Positions 62,222-64,000 of a stretch of DNA of 64,000 bases are shown one piece after another. A program made the translations under genes and the position numbers. Below the pieces are notes generated by a model, which was not told the origin of the DNA, made no database searches, and worked only from the letters and a program-made list of their open reading frames with translations. This stretch comes from Ctena decussata (taxonomy: Eukaryota; Mollusca; Bivalvia; Lucinida; Lucinidae): positions 12,246,803 through 12,310,802 of the forward strand of contig OZ022515.1 in NCBI GenBank assembly GCA_963989385.1, in the 5' to 3' direction. Each line of letters starts with the position of its first letter. Position 1 is the first letter of the stretch.

Positions 62222-62660
62222 GGGCTCCAGATAAGATGAGTAGCAGGGATAATTTAGGGATACTTTTCCGAATTTTCCATAAAACCATATGTAGCTACCC
62301 CACATTAGAACCATCTCATCAAAATGGTTCTAATATGGGGTCACTACATATGAGCCGCGCCATGAGAAAACCAACAAAGCGGTAGTGCGCCCAGCGCAGA
62401 CTCAGATCAGCCTGGGCATCCGCCCAGTCTGATCAGAGTCATCGCTGTCCACATGGAGGTAGCTTAGACCATTAGCTACTCTTTAAGCGCTATGCGAAGA
62501 GTCTGATCAGACTGGGTGGATGAACAGGCTGCTCTGAGTCTGGGTTGGGCGCACTACCACTTTGTCAGTTTTCTCGCGTCGCGGCTCATATGTTTTCATT
62601 GAGAAATAAGAAAGATTTTCTCTGAATTATCTGCAAAATCCCACCTTATCAGGTACTCTG
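62222..62660. mobile_element. CAGAGCTC MITE, copy 12, with nested TGAGCCGC MITE
   Basis: Parts 62222-62350 and 62589-62660 form one element; centre ACCATCTCATCAAAATGGTT. Interrupted by 62351-62588. Confidence 0.8.
62351..62588. mobile_element. TGAGCCGC palindromic MITE nested in a MITE
   Basis: Ends TGAGCCGCGCCATGAGAAAA and TTTTCTCGCGTCGCGGCTCA; TA at 62349-62350 and 62589-62590. The host sequence without insert reads ACATATGTTTTC as in the other family members. Confidence 0.85.
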
Positions 62661-62760
62661 AAGCAGGGTCAGTTAGAAGCTTCGGATAAATAAGGGTTTC
62701 TGTGACAGTTTTGAGATTTTGGACGGACACACAGCGCCAAGTTTGTGCAACTATGGTTAA

Positions 62761-63300
62761 AGGTAGGTTCCTGGACTAGCGATGACAATTATGTTCACAA
62801 AATAATTTCGTCTTTTTCTGAGTAGTATTGAATTCTCTTATTTTTCTGAATTTGTTGCTACTGACAAAATCGTCAGAGGTTGAAGAAAATAGTTGTTTTC
62901 CCTCTTGGTTTATTTTCTTTCGTTGGAATTCCAGTTCTAAAAATAACTATGTTTATTATGTCTTTAAGTGTGAGATTTCTAATGCCATTCTCCAAAGGCC
63001 AATTTTCTCTTGCCGTGAGCTCTCCTAGAGGTCCTGGCATGGCGAATGGGTTAAAACTAACCCAAAATGCAATGCAGCATGACGTCAGCTGTGTTATCTG
63101 TTTTTGGCGCGAACTAAAAATAGTTCTAACTGGTGTGCGAAGCAGAGTTAGGAAATCCCTTTCAAAACAATTTTTCTAAAAAAATTTTGATTTGCACTTT
63201 TTAGTGAAACTTATTCATGCCCTTTTTATAAGTACTTTACAACAACTTGGATGAAAGATCATCAAAAGTATGATGCATTCCAAAGTACAGGAACCTACCT
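62761..63300. mobile_element. TTAA-flanked TIR element (Kolobok/piggyBac-like MITE)
   Basis: TIR AGGTAGGTTCCTG/CAGGAACCTACCT, TTAA at 62757-62760 and 63301-63304. It splits a repeat (GTGCAACTATGGTTA...ACCGTTGAGCCACTT) that occurs uninterrupted, complemented, at 57590-57680. 540 bp, no ORF of note. Confidence 0.75.
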
Positions 63301-63472
63301 TTAAATACCGTTGAGCCACTTGGGTAACGTCGATAGGAGAATTGAACTGAACTGAAGCTTTGAGATTACTGTATTAATTGTTAACAGATAGTTTTTTCTC
63401 TCCAGAACAGATCCAAAAATCAAGATTTTTTATATGAGATCTAAGGGCATTTCTTCTAATGAGGGGTTGCAA

Positions 63473-63676
63473 CAGAGCTCTTGATAAGAGGGAGTATTTG
63501 ACGATAATTGAGGGATAATTTTTCTTATTTCTCATTGAAACCGTATGTTGTGACCCCTCATCTGAACCATCTCGTCGAGACGGTTCAGATGAGGGGTCAC
63601 AACATATGTTTTTATGCAGAATTAACAAAAATTATCCGTAATTATCACCAAATACCCCCTCTTATCTAGAGCTCTG
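63473..63676. mobile_element. CAGAGCTC MITE, copy 13
   Basis: CAGAGCTCTTGATAAGAG to CTCTTATCTAGAGCTCTG. Flanked by TTGCAA on both sides (63467-63472, 63677-63682), a 6-bp TSD. Confidence 0.85.
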
Positions 63677-63821
63677 TTGCAACATGAGTTCTTGTGGTAC
63701 AAGTGTCATTAAATCTCTTTAGAATCATCACAAATGTTCCCTGACTGGGACATGAGAAATATATGGGCAACCTGGTGCGGAGTTCCAGTGACTCTTGGTA
63801 GAACTTAGTTGTCATTTATCT

Positions 63822-63930
63822 CCCCAGCAGGCACATGATGTCGAAATGACGTTGATCTGACGTTGATGCGATGTCATTACGTCGCATTGACGCCAGTACA
63901 ACGTCAATTCAATGTCATGTGCCTGCTGGG
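63822..63930. mobile_element. CRE-rich palindromic MITE, copy 6
   Basis: CCCAGCAGGCACATGATGTC to AATGTCATGTGCCTGCTGGG, in HINT1 intron 2. Confidence 0.75.
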
Positions 63931-64000
63931 TCTGGTTTGGCAGGAGCGCCACAATTTCAGACACGGCAAGAGGCGTGATAGAAATACATGTACTGTTGAC

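Noticed and set aside
61994..64000. HINT1 catalytic exon inside the window
   Set aside because: No frame contains HxHxH with GGQ or WPPG; the stretch is filled by MITEs.

Overview
This is a 64-kb piece of animal nuclear DNA, AT-rich and packed with transposable elements. The host is most likely a bivalve mollusc. I infer this from six elements built like the bivalve 'pearl'/HINE repeats: terminal hairpins, an internal tandem array, an ACGG/GTC-type microsatellite and a final hairpin followed by AGCTAAAA. Species cannot be fixed from the sequence. There are no bacterial operons, CRISPR arrays or phage genes.

Three host genes were assembled from exons by hand, with consistent splice phases. 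(1) RPS27, ribosomal protein S27/eS27, plus strand, 6509-25588: four coding exons, 84 aa, complete, with a 5'TOP-like start and an AATAAA signal. (2) A Rab5/22/31-type small GTPase, minus strand, 45181-34002: seven coding exons, 216 aa, complete, ending in a CSC prenylation motif. (3) The first two coding exons of HINT1, plus strand, 58813-61993; the exon with the catalytic HxHxH motif lies beyond the window. Coding sequence of these genes is only about 1.1 kb.

Layout: 1-6470 is the upstream region of RPS27 (a 1.4-kb Mutator-like foldback element and several palindromic MITEs). 6.5-25.8 kb is RPS27; its 13-kb intron 2 holds a decayed hAT transposon containing a second hAT-like element, which contains a Helentron-like element, which contains another Helentron-like element and a SINE. 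25.9-34 kb is intergenic, mostly MITEs and one 2.26-kb Helentron-like element sitting inside a MITE. 34-45.2 kb is the Rab gene with MITE- and SINE-filled introns. 45.8-52.4 kb is a CR1/L2-like LINE with a 2A-like motif, PHD-type fingers, endonuclease and reverse transcriptase, split by a 2.66-kb Helentron-like element carrying about 17 copies of a 145-bp repeat. 52.4-58.7 kb is gene-free with microsatellites and local duplications. 58.8-64 kb is the start of HINT1, with a TIR transposon carrying a small ORF in intron 1 and nested MITEs in intron 2.

The genes are not functionally linked. The main interest is how the mobile elements have inserted: nested insertions give exact boundaries and target-site duplications (no TSD for the Helentron-like elements, TA, TTAA, 6 bp and 9-10 bp for others), and several insertions lie within 25 nt of splice sites.
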